Shown here in pieces: positions 34,205-42,907 of a stretch of 64,000 bases of DNA. Under the pieces are notes generated by a model, which worked only from the letters and a program-made list of their open reading frames with translations, was not told the DNA's origin and did no database searches. The position numbers and the translations under genes were made by a program. The DNA is from a bacterium DOLZORAL124_38_8 (GTDB lineage: Bacteria; Patescibacteriota; Gracilibacteria; UBA4473). The DNA is taken from assembly GCA_002747745.1 (NCBI GenBank), contig PDQG01000008.1, positions 23,876 to 87,875 of the forward strand. The letters are read 5' to 3'. Within the stretch, counting starts at the first letter, position 1; every line of letters begins with the position of its first letter.

Positions 34205-36265
34205 TTATCGAAATGAAACGTATTTTCGTTTTCGAGAGAAAGCATCAAATATTGGCGCTCCACCTTTATAGAATTGATTGAAGAATTCAATAAATTGCAA
34301 ACGCATAGAGTGGATGAAGGCTCCTAAGGCTGAAAGGGCAAAGTTTAAACTGTGTCCGAAAATAGCAAAGGCAATTACCACCACCGGCACTAGGTATGGA
34401 GAAATTCCTCCCACAATGTCTCCTAATACCACCGCGGTTTGATTCATTGATGCGCCAATAATTCCGGTCGCTAATCCTAACGCCATCAACCGTGAGTAAC
34501 TTAACACACCTGAAAGGTATCCAATCAATCCATTGAAGATTCCTAAGGTACCCATGAGGGCCGCTTTTAGCACCCAAGCAATTCCTTTCAATCCAATAAT
34601 TACTGGATTGGTTCCTTTTTCAATCTTAAATTCGCTTCGTCCTTGTGCCAAGACAAACAAAGCCGTGTAAACAAAGAAGATTGGAGTAACAATGCTGGCT
34701 GGGATAATTTCTGGCAAGGCTTTGGCCGCTACCCAAAGAGCGAGTAGTACCATGAAAACAAACCATCCAATTCCGTCAAGCCATCCGCCTAATGTGTCTT
34801 TCGTTGCAAATCTTTGGGCGGCGTCCATCAAGTGTCCAAATACTAATTGGATAAATCCAATGGCGAATACACCGGCCAAGAACATGATTGAACCACTTCC
34901 TTTGAGCGGATCCATTAATTGTCCGTAGAACAAACCGTTGGCAGGGTTTTTCAAGAATGGAAGTTGGTCTGGTGTTAATCCAAGCCATCCTCCGAGGAGA
35001 ACTCCACCGATAATAGCGGCGGCTCCACAAATAGCCAACATTCTAAATGAAACTTTTGAAGATTCTTCGTGTTTTCCAAAAATCAATAAGAATAACGCTG
35101 GCAATAACATCAAAGTTCCGTATCCAACGTCTGATAAACAAATTCCAAACGCAATAACGAAGAATGGTGAAAGCCCGGCGGTTGGATCAATTTCGGTTTT
35201 GGTTGGGGCTCCAAACATTTCTGTTAATACTTGGAATGGGGCAAATCCTTTGTTATTTTTCAATAAGGCTGGGATTTTTTCGTCTTCGGCTGGTTGGACT
35301 TTTTCTGCCACTACTTCACCCACAAACACTTGTTTTAACCAAGTTTGGAATTCTTTTAATTGAGCGGCTGGAATCCAACCTTCGTATACAAACAAATTCT
35401 TGGTTTGCAAACTTTTTCGTTGGGTATCATTTTTGTCTTTTTTCCAAGAATAATAATCATACATGATTCGCAAATCATCTGATTTTTGTGCGAGTTCTAC
35501 TCGTCGCACTTTTCCGTTTTGAATTTCTTCGTTTAAGGCCAAAATATTCGCTTCGAGTTCTTGAATAGCTTCGGCTGGCGTTTTTCCTTCGAATTCAGCG
35601 AATAAATTTTCTAAATTTACAATTTCAAATTTGTTTTGACTACACACACTTGTTACCTCGGTTTGAAGTGTTTTTGGATACGTCAATCGAGCCAAAATCT
35701 TCCCGTTTACTTCATCGATAATTTCTATGTCTACGAGATTTGATTTTTCTGACATAGCCGCCAAAAATGCTTCTTGTTGAGCCAAACCAACAATTCCAAA
35801 GACGGTTTTTGTTAATTGTGTATCGACTTTGTCTCCAATAGCAAACTGGAAATTCTTGAATGGTTCGAGTGCTTGGATTTTTTCTTTCAAAGCCTTGATG
35901 GCATTTTTGTTCTCAGCGAACATTACTTCTAATTTTTCACATTCAGTTACAAATGCTTCAAAATTTTCCGAAAACTCGTTCATTCGTTTTTCGGCTTCTT
36001 TTTCTTTCATGAAAATCAATCCTCCGGTCAAAATTGATTGTAGAACGGGTTTCTTCGGAGCTTGTTTTTCTAAAAATTTAAGGGCGAACTCAATTCGATT
36101 TAAATCAAATTTATCAAATAAATCGTGATGAGTTTTAATAGACATTTCTTCAAACGCTTTATTTTCAGAAATGTGTACCAATCCTTTTTTCTGTAATTCT
36201 TTTAGAAGAACTTTGGCGTGTTGGTGGAGTCCAACAATTTGAATTTTTTCTAAAGCAATTTTCAT
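34205..36265 (-). CDS. V/A-type ATP synthase subunit I (a)
   Basis: 686 residues. The N-terminal half (to about residue 370) is the cytoplasmic arm with coiled coils (KEAEKRMNEFSENFEAFVTECEKLEVMF). The C-terminal half has about eight membrane helices; SYSRLMALGLATGIIGASMNQ carries the conserved arginine that faces the rotor in ion translocation. The subunit forms the stator half-channel of the V/A ATPase. It follows an H-like stalk subunit 24 bases away, but the operon ends at a terminator directly after it: subunits K, E, C, F, A, B and D are not here. Confidence 0.94.
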   Translation of the reverse strand: MKIALEKIQIVGLHQHAKVLLKELQKKGLVHISENKAFEEMSIKTHHDLFDKFDLNRIEFALKFLEKQAPKKPVLQSILTGGLIFMKEKEAEKRMNEFSENFEAFVTECEKLEVMFAENKNAIKALKEKIQALEPFKNFQFAIGDKVDTQLTKTVFGIVGLAQQEAFLAAMSEKSNLVDIEIIDEVNGKILARLTYPKTLQTEVTSVCSQNKFEIVNLENLFAEFEGKTPAEAIQELEANILALNEEIQNGKVRRVELAQKSDDLRIMYDYYSWKKDKNDTQRKSLQTKNLFVYEGWIPAAQLKEFQTWLKQVFVGEVVAEKVQPAEDEKIPALLKNNKGFAPFQVLTEMFGAPTKTEIDPTAGLSPFFVIAFGICLSDVGYGTLMLLPALFLLIFGKHEESSKVSFRMLAICGAAAIIGGVLLGGWLGLTPDQLPFLKNPANGLFYGQLMDPLKGSGSIMFLAGVFAIGFIQLVFGHLMDAAQRFATKDTLGGWLDGIGWFVFMVLLALWVAAKALPEIIPASIVTPIFFVYTALFVLAQGRSEFKIEKGTNPVIIGLKGIAWVLKAALMGTLGIFNGLIGYLSGVLSYSRLMALGLATGIIGASMNQTAVVLGDIVGGISPYLVPVVVIAFAIFGHSLNFALSALGAFIHSMRLQFIEFFNQFYKGGAPIFDAFSRKRKYVSFR

Positions 36266-36289
36266 AATGTAATTTTGGGAAGAAAAAGA

Positions 36290-36646
36290 TTATGCACTAA
36301 TAGTTTCTAATAAAGTAGAAAAGGCTTCAGCATTTAATTTAGAGGCTTCTACTTGTTTCTCTTTTTTTAATACTTCTGTGTCGGCTTCGTATTTTTGAAC
36401 CATTTTTTCAACCTCTTTGTCAGCGGCTATTTTAGCGGCTTCTAAGGCTGATTGGTTGGCTTTTCGAGTTTGTGCCAATGTTTCTTGTTTTTGTGTTTCT
36501 CGATCGGCTCGAGCTTCGGCAACGGCTTTTTGTTTTTTATCCAAAGCGGCTTGAGTCATTGTTTCGGCTTGAGCTTCTGTTTCTTGGATACTTACCAAAA
36601 AATCGTTGTGACTTTTCTTTCCATGGGTGTCTTTTGTATTACTCAT
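36290..36646 (-). CDS. V/A-ATPase peripheral-stalk subunit (H/G-like)
   Basis: 118 residues, almost entirely one long Ala/Lys/Glu/Gln-rich coiled coil from about residue 20 to 105 (ETEAQAETMTQAALDKKQKA and on), which is the form of the AhaH/NtpF-type stalk subunit that pairs with subunit E. In V/A-ATPase operons this subunit is the first gene, directly before subunit I, exactly as here. The coiled-coil sequence itself is not specific; synteny carries the call. Confidence 0.75.
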   Translation of the reverse strand: MSNTKDTHGKKSHNDFLVSIQETEAQAETMTQAALDKKQKAVAEARADRETQKQETLAQTRKANQSALEAAKIAADKEVEKMVQKYEADTEVLKKEKQVEASKLNAEAFSTLLETISA

Positions 36647-36757
36647 AGTGTTGTTTGGTAAACATAAATAATCAGGCGTATTCTTTTTGGATCGTCAAAA
36701 ATGTCAACTAATTTTGAACTTTTTTCTGAGTTTTTTGGTCCTCCTTTTAAAAAGGGT

Positions 36758-36785
36758 TTGTAAAAGTAAAAAGGCCTCGTATAAT
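36758..36785 (+). promoter_or_regulatory. Predicted promoter of TPR lipoprotein gene
   Basis: TTGTAA (36758-36763), 16-base spacer and TATAAT (36780-36785). The ATG at 36784 overlaps the -10 box and cannot be the start; the ATG at 36796 lies eleven bases after it. Confidence 0.7.
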
Positions 36786-36795
36786 GCAAACCGAT

Positions 36796-38268
36796 ATGAA
36801 GCATATAAACACAAAAAGGAACGCAACTGGATTATTTATATTCCTAATGACGATGGTGTTAGTGGGATGTCAAACCACCACCCAAACAACCGAATTGCCC
36901 CCCCAAGAAACGCCGAGCGTGGTAACCGCTCAAGAGTCATTTGAACAAATTCAAAACACCGTACAACGACTGAAAAAAGATTCGCAGTACCAAGCGGCCA
37001 TTTTAGAGGCGCATAAATTATTGAAAAAATATCCAGAAAATCGAGTAGGCTATTTAGTGTTGGCTGATTTGTATGCTGGACAGTCAATGACCGAAAAGTT
37101 ATCAAAGTTGGTTGATGTTTTGGCGCAAAAGTTTCCGAACGAAAAGGGGGTGTTGCTTTGGCAAGTAAAACGAGAAATCCAACAAGAAGATTTCCAAGGA
37201 GCTTTGGATTTGATAAATCCACTTTTGTCAGACAAAACAGACGCTGATTCATCGGTGGCTGACCCAGAAGTTTTGTATTATTATGGGTTATTGAAGATAT
37301 TACAAAACGATATTGAAGGTGGAAAAGTGGTGATGCAAGCGTTACGTACCAATGATGAAGTGTCTGAATCAATACGCAAACAAGCCGGCGAAATAGCAAC
37401 CATTTATGATAATTTTTCAGAATTTTCTGACGGAAAAAATGCACACTTTTTTGCGTTATTAGCGAAAAGTTTGATTGATCATCAAGAGTATGTATTAGCC
37501 AAAAAATTTGCGGAAAATGCCGGAAAAGAAGATGCAAACTACATTGATGCTTGGATTTTGTCGGGGGTGGCAAATTTTAAAGTAGGAGATTTTGAGGCCG
37601 CGTTAGTTGATTTGAACCTAGCGTATGATCAAGATCCGTTACGACCAGAAACACATTTCTTCTTAGCGGAAACACTCCAAAAATTAAGACGCTACACCGA
37701 AGCCGCTTTGTATTACGAAAAAGCTCTAGAAAACGGATTCGAATTTAATGATTCGGTAACCCGCCAGTTGATTGGGATTTTTAGTCGGCAAAAAAAGTAT
37801 GATAAAATCGTCCAATTATATGAACGTCTTTTGCAAATAGAAGACGCTCGTGCTGATGAGTTTATTCCAGCTATTAATGTAGTGTTGAATAAACAAAAAG
37901 ATCCGCAGAAAGCGTTGGACTTAGCGCAAAAAATATACAAAAAGTTCCCGAAGAATACGGTAACGTTGAATTTGTTAGCGTGGGCACAAATGGACAATAA
38001 TTTGTTGGAAGAGGCACAAAAGACACTAGATAAAGCGTTTAAATTGGAAAAAAACAATGCACGAACATTCTTAAATCAAGGGTTTTTGTTGGAAAAAGAA
38101 TCTGAATTAAATGAAGCCGTTGAGTGGTTTCAGAAAAGTTATCAACGGGGAAAAGAAACGGGGGAGTCGGCGATTACGAATTTAGCGGCAGACAAATACA
38201 ATGAACTCGTGCAAAAGGTTCAGGCCACCGTGTCGTCTGATTTGGAACGTCCAACGAGTGCTCCATAG
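36796..38268 (+). CDS. TPR-repeat lipoprotein
   Basis: 490 residues. The N-terminus MKHINTKRNATGLFIFLMTM ends in the lipobox LVGC, so the mature protein is probably lipid-anchored at the outer face of the membrane. A Thr/Pro linker follows, then tandem TPR motifs through the rest of the chain (for example AAILEAHKLLKKYPENRVGY, AALVDLNLAYDQDPLRPETH, AALYYEKALENGFEFND, AQKTLDKAFKLEKNNARTF). TPR stacks bind partner proteins; in CPR cells such lipoproteins may organise envelope or pilus complexes, which is inference. Start chosen from the promoter position. Confidence 0.88.
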   Translation: MKHINTKRNATGLFIFLMTMVLVGCQTTTQTTELPPQETPSVVTAQESFEQIQNTVQRLKKDSQYQAAILEAHKLLKKYPENRVGYLVLADLYAGQSMTEKLSKLVDVLAQKFPNEKGVLLWQVKREIQQEDFQGALDLINPLLSDKTDADSSVADPEVLYYYGLLKILQNDIEGGKVVMQALRTNDEVSESIRKQAGEIATIYDNFSEFSDGKNAHFFALLAKSLIDHQEYVLAKKFAENAGKEDANYIDAWILSGVANFKVGDFEAALVDLNLAYDQDPLRPETHFFLAETLQKLRRYTEAALYYEKALENGFEFNDSVTRQLIGIFSRQKKYDKIVQLYERLLQIEDARADEFIPAINVVLNKQKDPQKALDLAQKIYKKFPKNTVTLNLLAWAQMDNNLLEEAQKTLDKAFKLEKNNARTFLNQGFLLEKESELNEAVEWFQKSYQRGKETGESAITNLAADKYNELVQKVQATVSSDLERPTSAP

Positions 38269-38293
38269 AATATGAATTGAAGATGAGATTTTT

Positions 38294-38674
38294 TTAAAAA
38301 CTTTCAAAAAAATCATCCATTCGGCGGCGGTCTTTTTTTACTGGGCGACCTTGGTCTTTTCGGTAGTGTTTTTTCTCAATCCGTTCTTTTTGCGGAGCGG
38401 CACTAAATATTTCTGGGGTTTCGTACTCGGTATGATCAATAAAATATTGGGCGACTTTATCTGCCGAAGTTTGTTTGTTAATGAATCCAACTACTTCATA
38501 GTCTTTTGCTTGTTTTTGGTATTTGACCGTAATTCGGTCTCCAACTTTAATTATTTTGGCCGCCTTGGTAGTGATTTGTCCGTTTACGGATACTTGTCCT
38601 AGTTTGCAGGCGTTCGTGGCTTGAGTTCTAGTTTTTACTAATCGAACCGCCCATATCCATTTATCAAGTCTCAT
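38294..38674 (-). CDS. S4-domain RNA-binding protein (Hsp15-like)
   Basis: 126 residues. The S4 domain fills the first 60 residues: MRLDKWIWAVRLVKTRTQAT, CKLGQVSVNGQ, KAAKIIKVGDRITV. The remainder is a basic tail (EKKHYRKDQGRPVKKDRRR) like that of the heat-shock protein Hsp15 (HslR), which binds stalled 50S subunits carrying a nascent chain. Length and tail fit Hsp15 well. It is next to rodA on the same strand, 28 bases after it. Confidence 0.85.
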   Translation of the reverse strand: MRLDKWIWAVRLVKTRTQATNACKLGQVSVNGQITTKAAKIIKVGDRITVKYQKQAKDYEVVGFINKQTSADKVAQYFIDHTEYETPEIFSAAPQKERIEKKHYRKDQGRPVKKDRRRMDDFFESF

Positions 38675-38702
38675 CTTTTTTGAATAAAATTTTTATACAA
38701 AA

Positions 38703-39809
38703 TTACCACTTTCGTCGACTTTTCTTTTGGGCGGCTTCTGCCGAAATTTGCAAAAGAATTCCCGCTGATAAGAGTGTCATAATCATTGAAGAACCACCGT
38801 AAGAAATGAGTGGGAGGGTGATTCCTGTGTTTGGTACGAGGGCAAGGTTTACGCCAATGTTAATAAAAGCTTGTCCAACAATGAGCGTCGAAATTCCAAT
38901 GGCGAGATATTTTGAAAATTCGTCGCTACAGTTTTTGGCAATAACGGTTCCGCGAAGGGCGATAAATAAAAACGCTCCTACGAGAAAAATGACTCGAATA
39001 AATCCCATTTCTTCTGATATGGCAGCAAAAATAGTGTCGGATTGTACTTCGGGGAGGTAATCAAATTTTTGAATAGAGTTTTGAAACCCACGTCCAAAAC
39101 TTCCTCCAGAACCAATGGCAATCAGTGATTGTTTGATTTGAAATCCGCTTCCTTGAAGGTCATTTTCGGGGTTTAAAAACGTCAACACTCGTTCTTTTAC
39201 GTACGGAACGGTCAGCGTAACAATAAACATTCCCAAGATAGAGGTGACCAAGCCAGAAAAGAAATGCTTGAGGTTGGCTCCAGCCACAAAGTAGATGGAT
39301 GCGGCGGCGATAGAAAGCACTAACAGTGAACCAAAATCGGATTGAATAACCAAGATTAGAGCAGGAATTCCGAAGAGAAAAGCAAACGGAACAAATCCGC
39401 CTTCAAAGGTGTTGGCGGCGTTTTTTTTGCTCGCAAAAATAGCGGATAAAAATATGACCGTACAGAGTTTGGTCACCTCAATTGGTTGTACGGAAAACGA
39501 ACCAATTTTTAACCATAATGAGGCAAACGTATTGTGGTTTTTCCCAATAAAAAACGTCAGTAATAAGAGAATAATTCCACCGACAAAAATCAATGGAGAA
39601 AGTTTTTTTATTTTAGCAATAGGAGTTTTGAACCCCAAAATAAAGGCCCCAGAACCAAGTATGAGATACAAAAAATGACGCCATAAGAAGTAATCGTTTT
39701 CTCCTTTAATTCGAAAACTGGGCGCAATAGACATAGAACTCATCATGACGAGTCCAAATATGGCTAATAATACGATGGTGATAAACAGCCAGTTATCTAC
39801 TTTTTTCAT
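38703..39809 (-). CDS. RodA/FtsW/SpoVE family peptidoglycan glycosyltransferase
   Basis: 368 residues, ten predicted membrane helices. Family marks are SFSVQPIEVTKLCTVIFLSA, LVIQSDFGSLLVL, and the C-terminal GVNLALVPNTGITLPLISYGGSSM. SEDS proteins polymerise lipid II glycan strands with a class B PBP. RodA and FtsW cannot be separated safely by eye; the absence of a long N-terminal tail is compatible with RodA. Its ATG overlaps the TGA of the upstream gene, so the two are translationally coupled. No PBP is in the window. Confidence 0.93.
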   Translation of the reverse strand: MKKVDNWLFITIVLLAIFGLVMMSSMSIAPSFRIKGENDYFLWRHFLYLILGSGAFILGFKTPIAKIKKLSPLIFVGGIILLLLTFFIGKNHNTFASLWLKIGSFSVQPIEVTKLCTVIFLSAIFASKKNAANTFEGGFVPFAFLFGIPALILVIQSDFGSLLVLSIAAASIYFVAGANLKHFFSGLVTSILGMFIVTLTVPYVKERVLTFLNPENDLQGSGFQIKQSLIAIGSGGSFGRGFQNSIQKFDYLPEVQSDTIFAAISEEMGFIRVIFLVGAFLFIALRGTVIAKNCSDEFSKYLAIGISTLIVGQAFINIGVNLALVPNTGITLPLISYGGSSMIMTLLSAGILLQISAEAAQKKSRRKW

Positions 39810-41485
39810 TCTTTTACCGATTTGATTTTAAAGATAATTCTGTCGGGAGAAATAGGGGTCGTGGTCGCCCAGAAAGGTTTGATAGAAATATTCAAAACTT
39901 CTTCAATCTCTTGGTTGTTGGCAAGGATTGGTTTAATTTCTTCTTTGGTTTTATTGGTAATGTCTTGTTTGATTTTCAAAATCCATTGTTGGAATGAAGG
40001 GTTCGTAGAATCGATGCTAAATTGTTCCGTGGCAAAGGCTTTTACCGAAATTTTCCCCCATAAATTTTCTTTGAAATTTTTGATATCAAACGGAATGTAT
40101 TGAATTGATTTGGTATCAATATCAATAATTTTTCGGCGTTCATCCAACGATTTCTTTAAAAATTTTTGCAACGCTTTTTTGACTGAATTTTGGTCGAATA
40201 TAAGCGCCGATACGGTCAAACTCCCAGTGACAGACACCGTTTGTGTTTCTTTTCCAATTTGGTCGGTAGGAAACTGAAAGTCTTTTAGTTCGGTAAAAAT
40301 AAAATCAGGGTTGGTTAACAAAATATGATTTTCGCCCAATTTGTTTTTTCGATTGGCGATTTGTTGTTTGAGGATTTGCAAAGCTCGATCTTTGAAATTT
40401 TCAATGAGTACTTTTTTCGCAATTTCTTCGTCTTCGGCTACTAATTTGTGTTTGACTAAGGTTGAGCCGCCCACTAATGGTCCATTAATCGCTTTGGCGT
40501 AGTATACTTCTCGTAAATCAGACCGTAAGGCTGGAAAGAATAACTCAGTTCCGGCTTCGATGTTTCCTCGAATTCCGATTGGTTTTTGGTGTACATCAAA
40601 TTCATCGGCTATAACACTGACAACGTATCGTCCGGGTTTGTTTCCTTTTTTGGCCGGAATAGTAACCGGTTTTTGAAACCGAAAAACTAATCCGTTACTG
40701 GTTTGTAAACGAGATGGAACCAATTTTTTAGGTTTATTTGATTCATTAAAAAGGGTGACTTTTCCTTTGGCGGGCGTTAGCTCGTAGTCTTTCCCACTAG
40801 TTGGAACAACCTCGGTGTCAGTAACAGTGGTATCGAGTAAGATGCTTTTGATGATGGGTAAAGTTGATTCTGTTTGGTCAACTTTGGCGTTTGGAAGTTT
40901 CAGAATCATGTTTTGCATAATTGGAACGGTCGAGATTCTTGGACGCAGGGTGATAATAGCGGTTGGTGTTTGCCACAAGAATAAAGCGAGTCCGAGTAGA
41001 AACAAAGCCAGGAACCAAAAGAATATACGAGCTCGAATTGGGGTTTTTTGTTTTTTAATTTTTTGTAAAGAAAAAACAGGCGCTTCGTTTTTGTTTGGTT
41101 TTACCTCCTTTTCCTTGGTTTTGGTGGTGACTTCAGTAGTTTCTTTGGTAGTTTTTTCTACTATTTTCGTTGTTTCTTGGTCGGATAATAAGGTGAATAA
41201 AGAGATGATTTCGCCTTCTTTAAACTTAGCTGGTACAATTGAGTAAGCGGTTAATCCTGATTTTTTTAAGAAATCTCGTACCAATTTCTTTTTTGAGACA
41301 AAAATTATTTCTTTTCCGGCTTGTTGTGACACTTGTTTGATTTCTTTTAAAAATTTTTTTTCTAATAACGGTGGATAATGACCGTTGAACAAAAAGACTA
41401 AAGTGTTGGATTCGCATTTATTAATTCCTTCAAAAATGTCTTTTATTCGTTGATTACTTCCGATTGTGATTTTCAAAAAACTCAT
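39806..41485 (-). CDS. Large membrane-anchored protein, baseplate-J-like region
   Basis: 559 residues from the ATG at 41485 (MSFLKITIGSNQRIKDIFEG); the longer frame to 41596 runs antisense through tRNA-Gln and is rejected. The cytoplasmic N-terminal 150 residues are followed by a Thr/Lys/Glu linker (KTTKETTEVTTKTKEKEV), one membrane helix (FFWFLALFLLGLALFLW) and a long extracytoplasmic part whose segment KGKVTLFNESNKPKKLVPSRLQT, NGLVFR, VTIPAKKGN recalls CPR proteins annotated as baseplate J/gp47-like. It is coupled to the RodA/FtsW gene by an ATGA overlap, suggesting a cell-wall role. Confidence 0.7.
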   Translation of the reverse strand: MSFLKITIGSNQRIKDIFEGINKCESNTLVFLFNGHYPPLLEKKFLKEIKQVSQQAGKEIIFVSKKKLVRDFLKKSGLTAYSIVPAKFKEGEIISLFTLLSDQETTKIVEKTTKETTEVTTKTKEKEVKPNKNEAPVFSLQKIKKQKTPIRARIFFWFLALFLLGLALFLWQTPTAIITLRPRISTVPIMQNMILKLPNAKVDQTESTLPIIKSILLDTTVTDTEVVPTSGKDYELTPAKGKVTLFNESNKPKKLVPSRLQTSNGLVFRFQKPVTIPAKKGNKPGRYVVSVIADEFDVHQKPIGIRGNIEAGTELFFPALRSDLREVYYAKAINGPLVGGSTLVKHKLVAEDEEIAKKVLIENFKDRALQILKQQIANRKNKLGENHILLTNPDFIFTELKDFQFPTDQIGKETQTVSVTGSLTVSALIFDQNSVKKALQKFLKKSLDERRKIIDIDTKSIQYIPFDIKNFKENLWGKISVKAFATEQFSIDSTNPSFQQWILKIKQDITNKTKEEIKPILANNQEIEEVLNISIKPFWATTTPISPDRIIFKIKSVKE

Positions 41486-41522
41486 CGTCAAAAATCGTAC
41501 TGAAAAAATGTAAAAAGAAAAC

Positions 41523-41550
41523 TTGATTTCTCTCAAATTAGATTTAATAT
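41523..41550 (+). promoter_or_regulatory. Predicted tRNA-Gln promoter
   Basis: TTGATT (41523-41528), 16-base spacer, TAATAT (41545-41550); the predicted start is about 26 bases before the tRNA. Confidence 0.5.
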
Positions 41551-41582
41551 CGGCGAGCTGAATTTTCAGCAACAATTGGCAA

Positions 41583-41657
41583 TGGGGTGTGGCCAAGCGG
41601 TACGGCAGCTGGTTTTGGTCCAGAAGATCGGGGGTTCGAATCCCTCCACCCCAGCCA
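41583..41657 (+). tRNA. tRNA-Gln (anticodon TTG)
   Basis: Acceptor TGGGGTG/CACCCCA with the U1-A72 pair typical of glutamine tRNAs, anticodon loop TTTTGGT giving TTG, T arm GGGGGTTCGAATCCCTC, discriminator G and encoded CCA; 75 bases. Confidence 0.96.
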
Positions 41658-41703
41658 AAAAATTGTGTATGACTCCAACGGAGTTATAGACAATTTTTTT
41701 TAT
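41658..41703 (+). terminator. Terminator after tRNA-Gln
   Basis: AAATTGT-(G)-TATGACTCC pairs with GGAGTTATA-(G)-ACAATTT around AAC, followed by a T run. Confidence 0.88.
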
Positions 41704-41839
41704 TTTATTGAAGAGATAAAAATCATTTGATGCCGAGCTTTGAGCTGGATAATAAGCACCGTGAAGTTTTGAGGTATAATATCTATGAAATATAAAAGGT
41801 GTTTGAGGGAATAATAGCACTTTTTTTGTTCATCTTTTA

Positions 41840-41867
41840 TTGACATTGTTCTTTTTATACATATAAT
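41840..41867 (+). promoter_or_regulatory. Consensus sigma-70 promoter for candidate small RNA
   Basis: A perfect TTGACA (41840-41845) and a perfect TATAAT (41862-41867) with a 16-base spacer. No ORF follows; a terminator hairpin ends about 80 bases downstream. Confidence 0.8.
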
Positions 41868-41873
41868 AAATAC

Positions 41874-41951
41874 GACTTTTGGTTGATTTCATTTTCAACT
41901 AAAAGGGTTACATATCCTAGAAATAACTTGCTCGCGCAGGTTATTTTTTTT
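41874..41951 (+). ncRNA. Candidate small RNA of about 75 nt
   Basis: Between a consensus promoter and an intrinsic terminator lie about 75 bases with no start codon of use. The 5' part folds into an eleven-base-pair stem (41876-41886 with 41895-41905, one G-T pair) and an eight-base loop; a 15-base single-stranded linker follows; the 3' part is the terminator AAATAAC-TTG-CTCGCG-CAG-GTTATTT with eight T. The 3' end overlaps the stop codon of the convergent NYN-domain gene by about ten bases, so the RNA is antisense to the end of that mRNA. It could act in trans, control the NYN operon, or be a short untranslated product. No known RNA family is recognised. Confidence 0.6.
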
Positions 41952-42528
41952 GTTGTCTATATTTAATTTTTCTTCCCCAAATTGGTAGGTCTAAGATATC
42001 AAAGTATCCGTTAGTACCAGTTCTTAGTTCTTTTGATACATTATTTTTAGAGGAAAAAACAAAACAGAGTTTCTTTCGATTATTTAAATATTTAATAAGT
42101 GGAAAGAAATCAGAGTCTCCACTAAAGAAAATCGCTATATCATATTTAGAACTATGATGAACAGCATCTATCGCTAGTTCAATATCCATATTCCCTTTCT
42201 CCTGAATATAAGAACCTTGGTTACTTTCAAGGTGAATTTGTTTAATTGGTTTTTTTCGAACTACAAATTCAAGTCCTTTTTTGAGAAAAGTTAAGAATTT
42301 ATGTTTCGGATCCGTGTCATATTGGCGAGTATGTTCAAGTGGATATGCTTCGTAATAAAAAATTTTATCAATTTGGACTGGAATTTTGATTTTGTTTGAA
42401 AGTGTTTGTGTTACAACTTTCTTTAAATTTGGGTAATCAATGAATCTGCTTTTTGATTTTTGTGCGTTCCAAACATTCGCGACATCAATAAACACGAAAA
42501 CTTTTTTAGCGGAAATATTCTCTTTCAT
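41941..42528 (-). CDS. NYN-domain (LabA/DUF88-type) ribonuclease
   Basis: 195 residues. The PIN-like NYN fold is visible from its acidic residues: VFVFIDVANVWNAQ at the start, GNMDIELAIDAVHHSSKYDIAIFFSGDSDFFPLIKYL in the middle. These Asp residues coordinate the metal ions of the nuclease centre. A basic C-terminus (GRKIKYRQQKK) suggests RNA binding. The start codon overlaps the stop of a 57-residue protein (TAATG), so the two are translationally coupled. NYN proteins cut RNA in processing or in toxin and defence settings; which applies here is not clear. Confidence 0.88.
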   Translation of the reverse strand: MKENISAKKVFVFIDVANVWNAQKSKSRFIDYPNLKKVVTQTLSNKIKIPVQIDKIFYYEAYPLEHTRQYDTDPKHKFLTFLKKGLEFVVRKKPIKQIHLESNQGSYIQEKGNMDIELAIDAVHHSSKYDIAIFFSGDSDFFPLIKYLNNRKKLCFVFSSKNNVSKELRTGTNGYFDILDLPIWGRKIKYRQQKK

Positions 42529-42701
42529 TATTTTTCTTTTCTTACACCTTTAAATGGTTTGTTATCAGACTTCATGTCTATAAATCGACCAGTTGTTGAG
42601 TCTCTTTTTATAAATCTTTTTGTTAAAGGATTAAACGTTTGAGAGCGTCTTCTAACGGCTCCTTTTCGGTGTCCGTCGCCAGTTGGGGGATTAGTAGCCA
42701 T
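42528..42701 (-). CDS. Conserved 57-residue protein coupled to NYN nuclease
   Basis: Too short for usual ORF lists. It reads MATNPPTGDGHRKGAVRRRS, then QTFNPLTKRFIKRDSTTGRF and IDMKSDNKPFKGVRKEK. I recall very similar small proteins of unknown function in many bacteria (the MATNPPTGDGHR start, NP-x-T, KRD-x-x-TGRF and PFKGVR-x-EK blocks), which makes it a real gene. It is basic and proline/glycine-rich, with no membrane segment. Its TAA overlaps the ATG of the NYN nuclease gene. It could be an antidote, a substrate-binding partner or a ribosome- or RNA-associated factor; this is inference. Confidence 0.85.
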   Translation of the reverse strand: MATNPPTGDGHRKGAVRRRSQTFNPLTKRFIKRDSTTGRFIDMKSDNKPFKGVRKEK

Positions 42702-42841
42702 TATATTGTGGTAAATATGTCTTCTTGCTACTAAATATAGTTATTTTTAACAAAAAGTCTAATAATATTTTTCAGCTTTAGAAATCTTTAGTAAACCTTT
42801 TTTATTCTGAATCCCAAAAATCTATTTTGTGAAATTTTTTG

Positions 42842-42871
42842 TTGGAAAATTTATACGTATCACTTTATAAT
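42842..42871 (+). promoter_or_regulatory. Predicted promoter of class I aldolase
   Basis: TTGGAA (42842-42847), 18-base spacer and TATAAT (42866-42871). The leader to the ATG at 42908 is about 30 bases and has no SD motif. Confidence 0.6.
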
Positions 42872-42907
42872 GAAAACAGAATTAAATATTTTATATTCAC
42901 TAATATT

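Noticed and set aside
41486..41820. Reading frames antisense to tRNA-Gln
   Set aside because: They cover the tRNA and its promoter; translation of tRNA complement is an artefact.
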